Notes: generated by a model from the sequence alone, not told the origin. A stretch of 7,008 nucleotides of DNA from Verrucomicrobiota bacterium (GCA_027618625.1 JAQCER010000170.1:1-7008); one strand, 5' to 3'. Positions 1-7,008 are shown, numbered from the stretch's first letter. Program-made: numbers and translations.

Positions 1-1
1 T

Positions 2-625
2 ATCCATTCGGCCGGTCTCAATCTGGGGTGTCCAGAAATTCTGCACGAAATAGACGTCAAGATTGCCATCTGCATTGATGTCTTCCAACACGACGCCAAA
101 CCCGGGCGAGATCTGTGCGATCCGCGGGAAAGGCTGAAAGCGAAAGGTGGCACTGCCCTCGTTGATCAGCATGCCACTTTCGAGGGTAGTGATCGCAAAT
201 AGCCTGGCGGCATCCAGGCGGCTCTGGTCATAGATTTTCTCGAGCGGAGCAATCGCAAATTCTTGAAACGTCTTGAAACGGTCAGCGAGGTGCGGCATCG
301 CCTGCGTCGAGCAACTCTTCCCGCGCACCGGGTAGAGGACATCCTCGGCGTATTCGGCTTCGATCAACTGTGTGGTTCCATCACCGGCAAAATCACCATG
401 GTAAAGCAACGCTGGCGTGTCCTGACTCGCATGGTACTTGGTGTTGAGGCCAAAGTTTGTGACTGCGTAATCGATGTCACCATCATTGTCAATGTCACCT
501 CCAGCAATGCCGTTCCACCAGCCGGTCAAGTTTGCCAATCCCGCCTGGGCAGTGGCATCCGTGAGTCTGCCGTCGACATTCTTCCAGAACCGGACCGGCC
601 CCCATTCGTACGTCACTAACAGGTC
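2..625 (-). CDS. Continuation of the FG-GAP/ASPIC gene in the shifted frame, partial at the window edge
   Basis: From 625 down to the window edge this frame is open for 208 codons and continues the protein where the preceding frame breaks. It opens with DLLVTYEWGPVRFW, then GWWNGIAGGD leads into a calcium loop DIDNDGDID (496-470). A segment RGKSCSTQAMPHLADRF (about 319-269) is typical of this family, and another calcium loop, DINADGNLD, lies at 82-56. No stop is reached, so the gene runs past the left edge. A gene caller would probably start it at an ATG at 640, giving MLMLTDLL, but that ATG lies inside the broken calcium-loop repeat, overlaps the preceding frame and has no ribosome-binding site. 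I read this as the C-terminal part of the frameshifted gene, not an independent gene. Confidence 0.85.
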
Positions 626-3281
626 CGTCAGCATCAGCATCTGACCACAAAGCACCGGTAACCATCCCCGCCGCGGACAACCCCGGAGCCACTTCGTCGG
701 CCACATCGATGAATTTGGCGCCATCGTTGCGCAGCAAGCGACTGATCGGGGAGTCCGGATACTTTCCGGGAATGGAGCGCGAACCGACGAACAAATCCAA
801 GTCGCCATCGCGATCAAAGTCGCAGGCGGAAACACAGCTGCTGCTGTCGCGGAAGTCTGGCAGGGATTCTTTGGGTGCAGGCGTGAAGCTGGCTTTCCCG
901 TCCTGGAGATAGAGGCGATCCCGCAGCAATTGGCTGCCCGGCTCCGCCTCCACACTCCCACTGGCAACATAGAGATCGAGATCTCCATCTCCATCTGCAT
1001 CAAAGAACAGTGCTCCCATATCTTCGCTGGTAGCGGCATCATCGAGCCCTGACTCCATGAGTGAACCGATTCCCTTGTCGCCCAGATTGACTCCGAGCAT
1101 CGGCGACTGATCGGCTGCCCCGCCAAAGTACAGATCATCATCACCGTCGTTGTCGATGTCGCCCACCGCGATTCCAGGTCCAAGCTGAGACAGTTGATTC
1201 GGAAGCAATGGTTGCCGGGCAAAATCGTTGTAGGGAGCGTCCTTGTGAAGAAATCCCCGTAAAACCGTGGTGGTCACATCGGCAAACATCGGCGAACCAT
1301 CCGTTTGCTGAGTCTTCTCCGGGGCTTTGGTCTCGGTTGGTTCAGTGATGGTGTAATGGCGATTCACCTCCAGATTGGTGAACTCCTGCTTGCCACCACC
1401 GGGCCAGGTTACCACGAGCGAATCGATTCGCTCTGCGTCGCCAAGTCCAAAGTGCAACTGGGGAGCATTGCACGAGAGGTAACCGGTCATCGGGCTGAGC
1501 CCCTGAACCTGAGTCATGCCGGCGGCCTCGAGCCTAACACTGGCACCAATTCCAAACCGGTTGTTCCGCTGGCCATGCAGGGACAGCAGCACGCGTTTCC
1601 CAGTGCTCTCGTCATTGCGATAAATCGAAACCGGTTCGTCCAGATTCACGACCACCAGATCCAGGTCGCCATCGCCATCCAGATCTCCGTATGCAGCGGC
1701 GTAGCTCATGCCCAGGTGATCCAGTCCCCATTCGGATCCAGCCATTTCAAATTTCAGATCGCCTCTATTGCGGTAAGCCAGGTTCCTTTCTTTCTGTGGC
1801 GGATAGTCTTTAAAGATCTCCCATTCGGTGCGGCCCACTCGGTAATTCTCGGGCAATTGGGTCGTGATATCCGAATGGGTGAATGGCCGCGACATTCCAT
1901 TGCTGATGAAGACATCGGTGCGGCCATCATTGTCGAAATCCGCGAGCTTGGGAGCCCAACTCCAGTCTGAGTAAGCCAACCCCGAGAGGAAGGCGGCCTC
2001 CTGGAAGTGCGGTGTGCCGGTTCCAATGTAGAGAGCATTTCTCATGAACTGGAATGGCCTGACACTGAGGATCGCATGGAGCTTGCTGCCCATCTCGCCC
2101 ATGGTCGACTTCTGGCCGACGTGCGTCGTCGCCGCCATATCGACGGTTAAAAAGTCGAGCAATCCGTCATTATTCAGATCCGCTGCATCTGCCCCCATCG
2201 AATACCAGCTGCTGTGCGGCAACGCTTGGTCCGCCACGTCGGTAAACCGAATGATGCCAGACTCCGTCTCGTTCCTGTAGAGGTGATCCGGATCCTCGAA
2301 ATCATTCCCGACATAGAGATCCAGATCGCCGTCTGCATCATAGTCCCACCAGGTCGCCGACAGTTCCTTGCGTGGATCCTTACCGATATCGCCGGAGGTC
2401 TTACTGATATCGACGAACGATTTTCCGGCATCGTTGCGGAAGAGCTTGTCGGTCTGTCCTACGGGATACATCTCGTTTCTCTGCATCCCGCCGCTGACGC
2501 CAGCGAATCGGATGGCGTAATACTTTTTGTGCTCTTCCTTCATCAACACTTTGCCATCCACTTGAATCACGCCGTCCTTCGGGTGCCCATCCTCGCTGAT
2601 GAACGCATTAGTCAACACGTAAAGGTCGAGGTCACCATCGCGGTCGACATCGGCGAACGATGGCATCAGGCTGGCATCGACTAGATCGATTCCGAACTCG
2701 CTCGCTCGCTCCTCAAATTTTACATCGCGGGAGCCGGATGGCGTCTGGTTGATGAAAAGTTGATTCGGCGCCTCGTAATTGCAGACGTAAATATCGAGAT
2801 CGCCATCGTTGTCGATGTCAGCCAGAGCGACACCTGTTCCCCAGTTTTCCCCTCCCCCAACGCCAGTTGAATCCGTCACATCATCAAATCGAACATCATC
2901 GGACTGCAGGTAAAGGCGATTCTGCCCCGGGCCGCCGGCAAAAAAGAGGTCTGGCTTACCATCGCCATTGAGATCGCCAATGGCAACCCCACCGGTAGCG
3001 TAGCCAAATGCATAGAGGCGCTTCAATGCATGCTCGGTATCCAACGGGTGAACCATAGTTACGCCCGTCGCGTCAGCGGAGAGCGTCGAAAACATGTTTG
3101 CCCCATCGCCAGAAGATGTGGGCGCGAGCGGCTCGGATGCGATGGGCATGGTAGCTGGGAGAGGCTTCGTTTCTGCCTGACGAACCCCATTGTCCGATTG
3201 CTCCGCACACCCTATCGCCAAGACAAAGCAGAGCGTTACAGTCAACGTGGGGGAAAAAAATTGTTTTGATAGGTACATCAT
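495..3281 (-). CDS. FG-GAP/ASPIC-UnbV repeat lipoprotein, frameshifted near its 3' part
   Basis: Exported CRTAC1-type protein. Residues 1-25 are a lipoprotein signal ending in AIGC (Cys25), slightly off the usual lipobox because Ala replaces Leu at -3. Calcium-loop FG-GAP motifs lie at about 103-111, 155-163, 211-219, 313-321, 368-376, 448-456 and 533-541. An ASPIC/UnbV domain follows at about 576-644 (FGIGASVRL, VTWPGG), then a second FG-GAP block with loops at 708-716, 761-769 and 821-829. At the next loop (DADADG, 881-886) the frame is lost, and the last 42 or so codons to the stop at 497-495 are out-of-frame with no family resemblance. The true sequence resumes in another frame at 625. 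The ATG at 3281 (or 3278) fits the signal peptide and has a weak GGGG upstream; an in-frame TTG at 3314 is less likely. It lies 85 nt after the upstream gene in the same direction, so the two are probably cotranscribed. Its molecular function is unknown; a surface scaffold or calcium-dependent adhesion role is only inferred. Confidence 0.85.
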   Translation of the reverse strand: MMYLSKQFFSPTLTVTLCFVLAIGCAEQSDNGVRQAETKPLPATMPIASEPLAPTSSGDGANMFSTLSADATGVTMVHPLDTEHALKRLYAFGYATGGVAIGDLNGDGKPDLFFAGGPGQNRLYLQSDDVRFDDVTDSTGVGGGENWGTGVALADIDNDGDLDIYVCNYEAPNQLFINQTPSGSRDVKFEERASEFGIDLVDASLMPSFADVDRDGDLDLYVLTNAFISEDGHPKDGVIQVDGKVLMKEEHKKYYAIRFAGVSGGMQRNEMYPVGQTDKLFRNDAGKSFVDISKTSGDIGKDPRKELSATWWDYDADGDLDLYVGNDFEDPDHLYRNETESGIIRFTDVADQALPHSSWYSMGADAADLNNDGLLDFLTVDMAATTHVGQKSTMGEMGSKLHAILSVRPFQFMRNALYIGTGTPHFQEAAFLSGLAYSDWSWAPKLADFDNDGRTDVFISNGMSRPFTHSDITTQLPENYRVGRTEWEIFKDYPPQKERNLAYRNRGDLKFEMAGSEWGLDHLGMSYAAAYGDLDGDGDLDLVVVNLDEPVSIYRNDESTGKRVLLSLHGQRNNRFGIGASVRLEAAGMTQVQGLSPMTGYLSCNAPQLHFGLGDAERIDSLVVTWPGGGKQEFTNLEVNRHYTITEPTETKAPEKTQQTDGSPMFADVTTTVLRGFLHKDAPYNDFARQPLLPNQLSQLGPGIAVGDIDNDGDDDLYFGGAADQSPMLGVNLGDKGIGSLMESGLDDAATSEDMGALFFDADGDGDLDLYVASGSVEAEPGSQLLRDRLYLQDGKASFTPAPKESLPDFRDSSSCVSACDFDRDGDLDLFVGSRSIPGKYPDSPISRLLRNDGAKFIDVADEVAPGLSAAGMVTGALWSDADADGPVSDVRMGAGPVLEECRRQTHGCHCPGGIGKLDRLVERHCWR
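618..629 (-). other. Frameshift junction in a calcium-loop codon run
   Basis: The coding strand reads GAC GGA CCT GTT in the first frame and G GAC CTG TT in the resumed frame. Family members normally read through this point as D-x-D-x-D-G-x-x-D-L-L-V. Here only one base separates the loop's last GAC from the GAC CTG that should encode the closing Asp-Leu. A loss of 8 nt (part of the Gly and two more codons) restores the expected spacing; a net loss of 2 or gain of 1 would also fit the phase. There is no slippery heptamer or stop codon at the junction that would suggest programmed frameshifting. Confidence 0.8.
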
Positions 3282-3366
3282 CTGCCCCGCAGAATAGCCG
3301 AACTCTGGCAGCAATTGAAGGCGAATGTTGCGCGCGTGAAACGATCGCTAGGCCTGGCGTGCGGCA
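3282..3366 (-). other. Short intergenic spacer between the two lipoprotein genes
   Basis: Between the TGA of the upstream gene and the chosen ATG of the downstream gene there are 85 nt. I see no stem-loop followed by a T-run and no convincing -35/-10 pair. A GGGG stretch shortly before the ATG at 3281 is the only candidate ribosome-binding site. This is compatible with cotranscription of the two genes. Confidence 0.5.
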
Positions 3367-5031
3367 TCACTTGGGTTCTTTCTCAAGCTCCTTCATTACA
3401 GCGCGCACGGCATTTGCATCTGCGTTGCGTCCGTTAGCCTCAAAGGCGGCAGCGAGCGCCTGCAGTGCCTCGGAATCCCGGGCACCGGTGGCGCGGACAG
3501 CCTGTTCCGCCAGTTGCGCGGCCTGAGCAAGATCCCGCAGTCGGGCGTCCGGGCAGCTGGTGCGCAGGGTTGCGAGCGCGACCAGGGCTGGAACGTAGTC
3601 GGCTGATTTTGTAAGGCCAAATTGATACGCGCCCATGGCATCCTGATACGCACCTTTGGTTTCCAGCGCCTTGCCCAGCGCAACCATGATGCCGGGCGTC
3701 TGCGGATGATTGGACAGTGCCTTGCCGTGTTTCTTGTAGTAGAAGATCGCATCGTCCGTGTAGCCGCGTTCGAACAGGCTGATCGCGAGGTCGAAGAAGC
3801 TCAGCACTCGGGGTTCTGCGATCCATTTCCCAGGGAATGGTTCAGTCAGCCCACGACGTTCTACCCCCTGCGTGGCAGCGCGCGTCGTGGCGTCGGCGAG
3901 AAGGTCATCCACCGAGAGCGGCCCTTTGTAGAGCACCAGCAGTTGCCCATTTCCATCGATCAAAAAGCTGCTCGGCAGTGGTAACGGGACGTGAATGTCG
4001 AACATCAGGTTATGCACCATCTGGAGCGTATCGACCAACTGGGTATTCGCGATGCCGACGGTGAATGGCAGCCCCAGTTTCTTCGCGATTTCGCCGGGAG
4101 ATTGCACCGTCCCTGAATTCTGGTCATTCACGGAATCAACGCAGAGGGCAACAACATCCAGCCCTGCAGTCTCAAGCTCTGCCGAGCGTCGCGTCAGTTC
4201 GCTGAGCTCTTGTAGGCACGGCGAGCACCACGTCGCCCAAAGATTGATCAATGTCGGACGGTTTGCAGTCTGGTTCCCAAACAACGTATGCGCCTTCCCG
4301 CCAATATCAGTATAATGGAGGGGCGGAACACCGATACGCGACAACGATGTGATGGCTGCACGGCCCTGAGGTTCCGGCAATGCCAATGCGGCATCAGCCA
4401 GTGGCGGGATCTCTGCCCTTGACCATTCAGCAGCAGTCTTTGTGCCCTGAACAATTCGGTAGCGGGTGTTTACCTGCAGTCCTGCAAGCTCCTCCGTCTC
4501 GCCACCCGGCCATGATATGGACAGGCGTTCGATCTCCCTGCCCCTTCCGATACCAAAGTGCACCCACTTGGACGATTGCGACAGAAACCCTTCCCCCGCC
4601 CGCAGCGTCCTGATCAGCGGTTGCGATTCCCCCGTCAGCTCGAGGCGCAGCCGGGCACCGATTGCGTCGCGGTTGCACTCGCTTCCCTCCAGCCGGAAAG
4701 CGACAAATCCGCCCGATTCCGATGGCGGCACCTGGTTTTCAAAATAACGGACGGTCGGCGCATTCCTGTTCGATACCCAGAGATCGATGTCGCCATCGTG
4801 GTCCCAATCACAGCGGGCCGAGCCACGTCCATCGTCTGGCAAGTCAAGACCACTGATGGTGCTTACATCGGCAAAACTGCCATCCATTTTATTCAGGAAG
4901 ATGCAGTGCCGCTCGCGCCCGCTGAATGAAAGCCCGCGCTTCACCACATTGAGAAATGAATCCGCTGCGGTTGCGTTCCCGCCAAGACTCACTGCACTGC
5001 TGGACGACCCGACCTGTCGCCAGAAGAAGCT
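3367..5031 (-). CDS. C-terminal part of the same gene: FG-GAP motif, ASPIC/UnbV, TlpA-like thioredoxin, TPR
   Basis: In phase with the upstream segment and directly after its TGA; 554 codons ending at a TGA at 3369-3367. Numbering from the start at 6852: the conserved SFFWRQV stretch at 608-614; a last calcium loop (DWDHDGDID) at 682-690; an ASPIC/UnbV domain at about 729-802, with the typical GARLRL and ISWPGG signatures; a TlpA/redoxin fold at about 840-990 with active-site WCSPC (Cys876, Cys879) and a likely cis-Pro near 960 (PSSFLID); TPR-like helices from about 1016 to the end. The family role is thiol-disulfide exchange outside the cytoplasm for the TlpA module and protein contacts for the TPRs; the actual substrate is unknown. 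A gene caller would start this piece at GTG 4992, but no ribosome-binding site precedes it, there is no signal peptide, and that start falls inside a conserved region. I read it as the second half of one 1161-codon gene, not a separate gene. Confidence 0.87.
   Translation of the reverse strand, partial: SFFWRQVGSSSSAVSLGGNATAADSFLNVVKRGLSFSGRERHCIFLNKMDGSFADVSTISGLDLPDDGRGSARCDWDHDGDIDLWVSNRNAPTVRYFENQVPPSESGGFVAFRLEGSECNRDAIGARLRLELTGESQPLIRTLRAGEGFLSQSSKWVHFGIGRGREIERLSISWPGGETEELAGLQVNTRYRIVQGTKTAAEWSRAEIPPLADAALALPEPQGRAAITSLSRIGVPPLHYTDIGGKAHTLFGNQTANRPTLINLWATWCSPCLQELSELTRRSAELETAGLDVVALCVDSVNDQNSGTVQSPGEIAKKLGLPFTVGIANTQLVDTLQMVHNLMFDIHVPLPLPSSFLIDGNGQLLVLYKGPLSVDDLLADATTRAATQGVERRGLTEPFPGKWIAEPRVLSFFDLAISLFERGYTDDAIFYYKKHGKALSNHPQTPGIMVALGKALETKGAYQDAMGAYQFGLTKSADYVPALVALATLRTSCPDARLRDLAQAAQLAEQAVRATGARDSEALQALAAAFEANGRNADANAVRAVMKELEKEPK
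5000..5023 (-). promoter_or_regulatory. Candidate bacterial SECIS-like hairpin downstream of the in-frame TGA
   Basis: Starting 8 nt after the TGA, the mRNA can form CUGG-CGAC / GUCG-(U)-CCAG. This is an 8-bp stem with one bulged U on the 3' side and a 7-nt loop AGGUCGG. The loop begins 16 nt after the TGA, has G at its second position and contains AGGUC, as in the E. coli fdhF SECIS loop. In fdhF the bulged U is on the 5' side, so the match is not exact. The region also encodes conserved residues (FWRQV), and short hairpins are common in GC-rich coding DNA, so chance is a real alternative. Confidence 0.35.
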
Positions 5032-5034
5032 TCA
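5032..5034 (-). other. In-frame TGA interrupting a conserved block (candidate recoded codon or nonsense mutation)
   Basis: Codon 607 of the reading frame that starts at 6852. The codons around it read GAT TTG TGA AGC TTC TTC TGG (D-L-stop-S-F-F-W). No frame change is needed: the coding sequence upstream and downstream are in the same phase, and no other stop occurs in the whole 1161-codon frame before the terminal TGA at 3369-3367. The terminal TGA shows that TGA still works as a stop in this organism, so a general TGA reassignment is unlikely. Possible readings are selenocysteine insertion, plain readthrough, a recent nonsense mutation or a base-call error. Confidence 0.95.
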
Positions 5035-6852
5035 CAAATCGCCTGGGTCTTCAGTGGTGATGTAGCCGTTGGCGACAAACAGATCTTCCCAGCCGTCATT
5101 GTTGAGATCGACAAACAGAGAACTCCAAGACCAGCGACCACGCGATGCACCACCAGCGTCAGGAACTTCATCGAACGACGCGTTGCCATCGTTTACATAG
5201 AGCGAATTCCCACGGACAAAGCGCCGGTATACCCCCCGGGACGTGGCATTCGGCAGAAACTTCGGCTCGGACACGATGCGGCTGCCAGCCGAGGAGAACA
5301 TGTTCCCCACATACAAATCCATGTCGCCGTCGCGGTCCGCGTCGCCCCAGGTGACGGACATTCCAGATCCAAAGTCCAACACGCCGCGGTCTGCCGCCAC
5401 TTCCGAGAAGACGCCGCCATCGTTCACGTAAAAGCAATTCTGCCCGTAATCGTTTGCCACGTACAGATCCTGGTCACCATCGTTGTCAGCGTCTTCCCAG
5501 GCTGTCGCCAGACTGTGGCGCCGATTGTTCATGTCCAGCCCGGCCTCAACGGTTGCATCGACAAACGTCCAGTCGCCGTCATTTCGCAGCAGAACATTGC
5601 GGCCACCGTCATTGGCATCGTGGTAAAGGAAACGGGCGGACGGATTGTCTGCGAAGTCCACGGTAACGTAAAGATCAAGGTCGCCATCGTCGTCAAAATC
5701 AACCGCTGACAGGGCATGCAAATCGGAATCCGCCAGCCGGACGTGTGCCTGCTGGTTGAATTTGCCGCTGCCATCGTTGCCCAGCACGACCACACCTTCA
5801 AATGTCGCCAGTGCGAGATCCTGATCGCCATCGTTGTCGACATCGACAAACAGCGCGCTTGCAGTCTGATCAAGGTAATCGACACCCGCAGCATCCGACT
5901 GATCCACTGCCGAACCATCAACTTGCTGCACGAACAACTTGTTGGGAAGTCCGCCTCCCTGGCAGAGATACACGTCGTCCAGACCGTCGCCATTGCTGTC
6001 GCCGATTGCAATGCCCTGACGCTTGAAATACGTCATCCCATGGACGCGACCAATCCTCCTCAACCAGTAGTCGAGTCCAAATGACAGCTGCTCATGGAGT
6101 GCAGTGTTAGAGTCCAGCACGGCGGCCGTCCGGTCTTTGAACCATGGCTCCGGGCTGGATGACTCTGCGGTCTCGATGCTCACGAGGGAGACCTGCGTCA
6201 ACATTGGACTTCCAGAGTCCGGGGCGCTTCGCCAGTTGCAAGAGTAGTTGGCTCTCTGTTGCGCGATCGATGCCTTCCTCGAAATGCGTGACTCAAATCG
6301 CACGGTAGATGACCAATTGCCAATTCCATCCGCTGGCTCAAGTCCAACGATCTTGAGCGTTACTTCCAGCGTCTGGTAATCGCCGAACGAGCGCTTCATT
6401 TCCGCCAGTGCCGCTGCAAATTGCTCGAGTCCTCGCCACTGTGGAGGTGCCCCTGGCTCCGCGCTGAAGATGCGAATGGCCAGCGTCCCGTCATCGAACA
6501 CCACTTGTTCACCCGCATAAGCAGTGTTCCCCTGCACCTCCTCCGCTGCCAGCTCACTCAAAGACTCCGGGGAAACAGGAGCACTGTCCGAGAGCAACCT
6601 AGCCAGCTCCTTCAGCTTCGCCCCTGCCTGTTCAGCAAACACTTCGCCTCCCCAGTTTTCAGCATCCGGCTTCAGATCTTCTCCAGTATGCTCGTCGCCG
6701 TCCAAAACCAGCAATACCGGCTGATCAACCCTGACAGGTGGATCGACATGATCCACATCGCCATCCCCGTCACCACCGCAGCCAGCAAGGAAGCCCGCCA
6801 CCGCTAGGCTTGCGGAAATCAATAGACACTCATGGATTCTATAGACGTTCAT
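5032..6852 (-). CDS. FG-GAP/VCBS repeat lipoprotein, N-terminal part up to in-frame TGA
   Basis: Encodes 606 residues before a TGA. Residues 1-25 form a lipoprotein signal peptide: Arg5, a hydrophobic core, then lipobox LAGC with Cys25; the +2 Gly would favour outer-membrane sorting. An Asp/Gly-rich linker follows. Residues about 50-265 are a family-specific region with no domain I can name. Six calcium-loop FG-GAP motifs (DxDxDGxxD type) lie at about 285-293, 337-345, 385-393, 454-462, 504-512 and 582-590, as expected for blades of a beta-propeller. I chose the ATG at 6852 because it sits directly before the signal peptide; the same frame also offers a GTG at 6906, adding 18 residues that do not look like a signal n-region. 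No strong ribosome-binding site is visible at either. The protein does not end naturally here: the family sequence continues in the same frame after the TGA, where the ASPIC, thioredoxin and TPR domains lie. Alone, the product would be a truncated exported propeller. Confidence 0.88.
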   Translation of the reverse strand: MNVYRIHECLLISASLAVAGFLAGCGGDGDGDVDHVDPPVRVDQPVLLVLDGDEHTGEDLKPDAENWGGEVFAEQAGAKLKELARLLSDSAPVSPESLSELAAEEVQGNTAYAGEQVVFDDGTLAIRIFSAEPGAPPQWRGLEQFAAALAEMKRSFGDYQTLEVTLKIVGLEPADGIGNWSSTVRFESRISRKASIAQQRANYSCNWRSAPDSGSPMLTQVSLVSIETAESSSPEPWFKDRTAAVLDSNTALHEQLSFGLDYWLRRIGRVHGMTYFKRQGIAIGDSNGDGLDDVYLCQGGGLPNKLFVQQVDGSAVDQSDAAGVDYLDQTASALFVDVDNDGDQDLALATFEGVVVLGNDGSGKFNQQAHVRLADSDLHALSAVDFDDDGDLDLYVTVDFADNPSARFLYHDANDGGRNVLLRNDGDWTFVDATVEAGLDMNNRRHSLATAWEDADNDGDQDLYVANDYGQNCFYVNDGGVFSEVAADRGVLDFGSGMSVTWGDADRDGDMDLYVGNMFSSAGSRIVSEPKFLPNATSRGVYRRFVRGNSLYVNDGNASFDEVPDAGGASRGRWSWSSLFVDLNNDGWEDLFVANGYITTEDPGDL

Positions 6853-7008
6853 ACCCTGGCGGAGAAACGTGCCTGAGAACGCATCCACATGCAACCTGTT
6901 CGTCACCGTCGCGATGGCTTTCCGCCGATGAGCCGGAATCTCGTCGATGTCGGGCTCGCCGTTCGCTAAAGGCCATTCCGAATCGGTTGGAAGTCACTTA
7001 TTCTCGCT
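6853..7008 (-). other. Upstream region of the first lipoprotein gene, no assigned element
   Basis: The frame of the downstream gene stays open here back to a TGA at 6996-6994, with a GTG at 6906 but no ATG before 6852. The last few codons of an upstream minus-strand gene could end here: stops are present at 6996-6994, 7000-6998 and 6968-6966 in the three frames. Too little sequence is present to identify one. I could not recognise a convincing promoter or terminator. Confidence 0.3.

Noticed and set aside
611..629. Programmed ribosomal frameshift in the second gene
   Set aside because: No slippery heptamer, no CTT-TGA type +1 site, and the spacing of the calcium loop is better explained by a lost stretch of about 8 nt.
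1305..1970. A 221-codon plus-strand ORF, and other plus-strand ORFs such as 2214-2684 and 3622-3984
   Set aside because: They lie antisense to clear FG-GAP, ASPIC and TPR coding sequence; their repetitive Ile/Val/Ala/His-rich translations are what calcium-loop codons give on the other strand, and no domain is recognisable.
2780..2820. Recurring 18-22 nt words resembling CRISPR repeats
   Set aside because: They are irregularly spaced, lie in frame, and encode the DxDxDG loops of the FG-GAP repeats.
3282..3314. TTG at 3314 as the start of the second lipoprotein gene
   Set aside because: It would add 11 residues without signal-peptide character; the ATG at 3281 (or 3278) directly precedes a normal 25-residue lipoprotein signal.
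4990..4992. GTG as the start of an independent thioredoxin/TPR gene
   Set aside because: No ribosome-binding site or signal peptide, and the start would cut a conserved family stretch (SFFWRQV lies just upstream in the same frame).
3367..5034. Genome-wide reassignment of TGA to a sense codon
   Set aside because: The same gene ends in TGA at 3369-3367 at a sensible C-terminus after the TPR region, so TGA still functions as a stop.

Overview
The window looks like chromosomal DNA of a planctomycete, probably of the Pirellulaceae/Rhodopirellula type. This is inferred from the protein families only: very large secreted lipoproteins built of FG-GAP/VCBS calcium-loop repeats plus an ASPIC/UnbV (CRTAC1-type) domain, one of them fused to a TlpA-like thioredoxin and TPRs. 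There is no rRNA or other taxonomic marker. Both genes lie on the minus strand and fill almost all of the window; the plus-strand ORFs are shadows.

Right part (6852 to 3367): the upstream gene. It encodes a lipoprotein (lipobox LAGC) with a propeller-like FG-GAP block, an ASPIC/UnbV domain, a TlpA-type thioredoxin fold with a WCSPC active site, and C-terminal TPR helices. As one reading it would be 1161 residues. It is interrupted by a single in-frame TGA at 5034-5032 (codon 607). Frame and family signature continue unbroken on both sides (...DPGDL-TGA-SFFWRQV...), and 554 further intact codons follow. A hairpin with an AGGUC-containing loop starts 8 nt after the TGA. The hairpin makes a selenocysteine or readthrough explanation worth testing against a simple nonsense mutation.

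Left part (3281 to the left edge): after an 85-nt gap without a visible terminator comes a second lipoprotein gene of a sister architecture (FG-GAP block, ASPIC/UnbV, second FG-GAP block). Its frame is lost near 626, exactly inside a calcium-loop codon run (DADADG). The correct family sequence resumes in another frame at 625 and stays open for 208 codons to the window edge. This looks like an indel (net +1, -2 or -8), not a programmed shift.

The two genes are codirectional and close, so they probably form a transcription unit for two exported, lipid-anchored, calcium-binding scaffold proteins, one carrying a thiol-disulfide redox module. Their substrate or partner cannot be read from the sequence. 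The central question is whether the two interruptions reflect recoding, gene decay or sequence errors.
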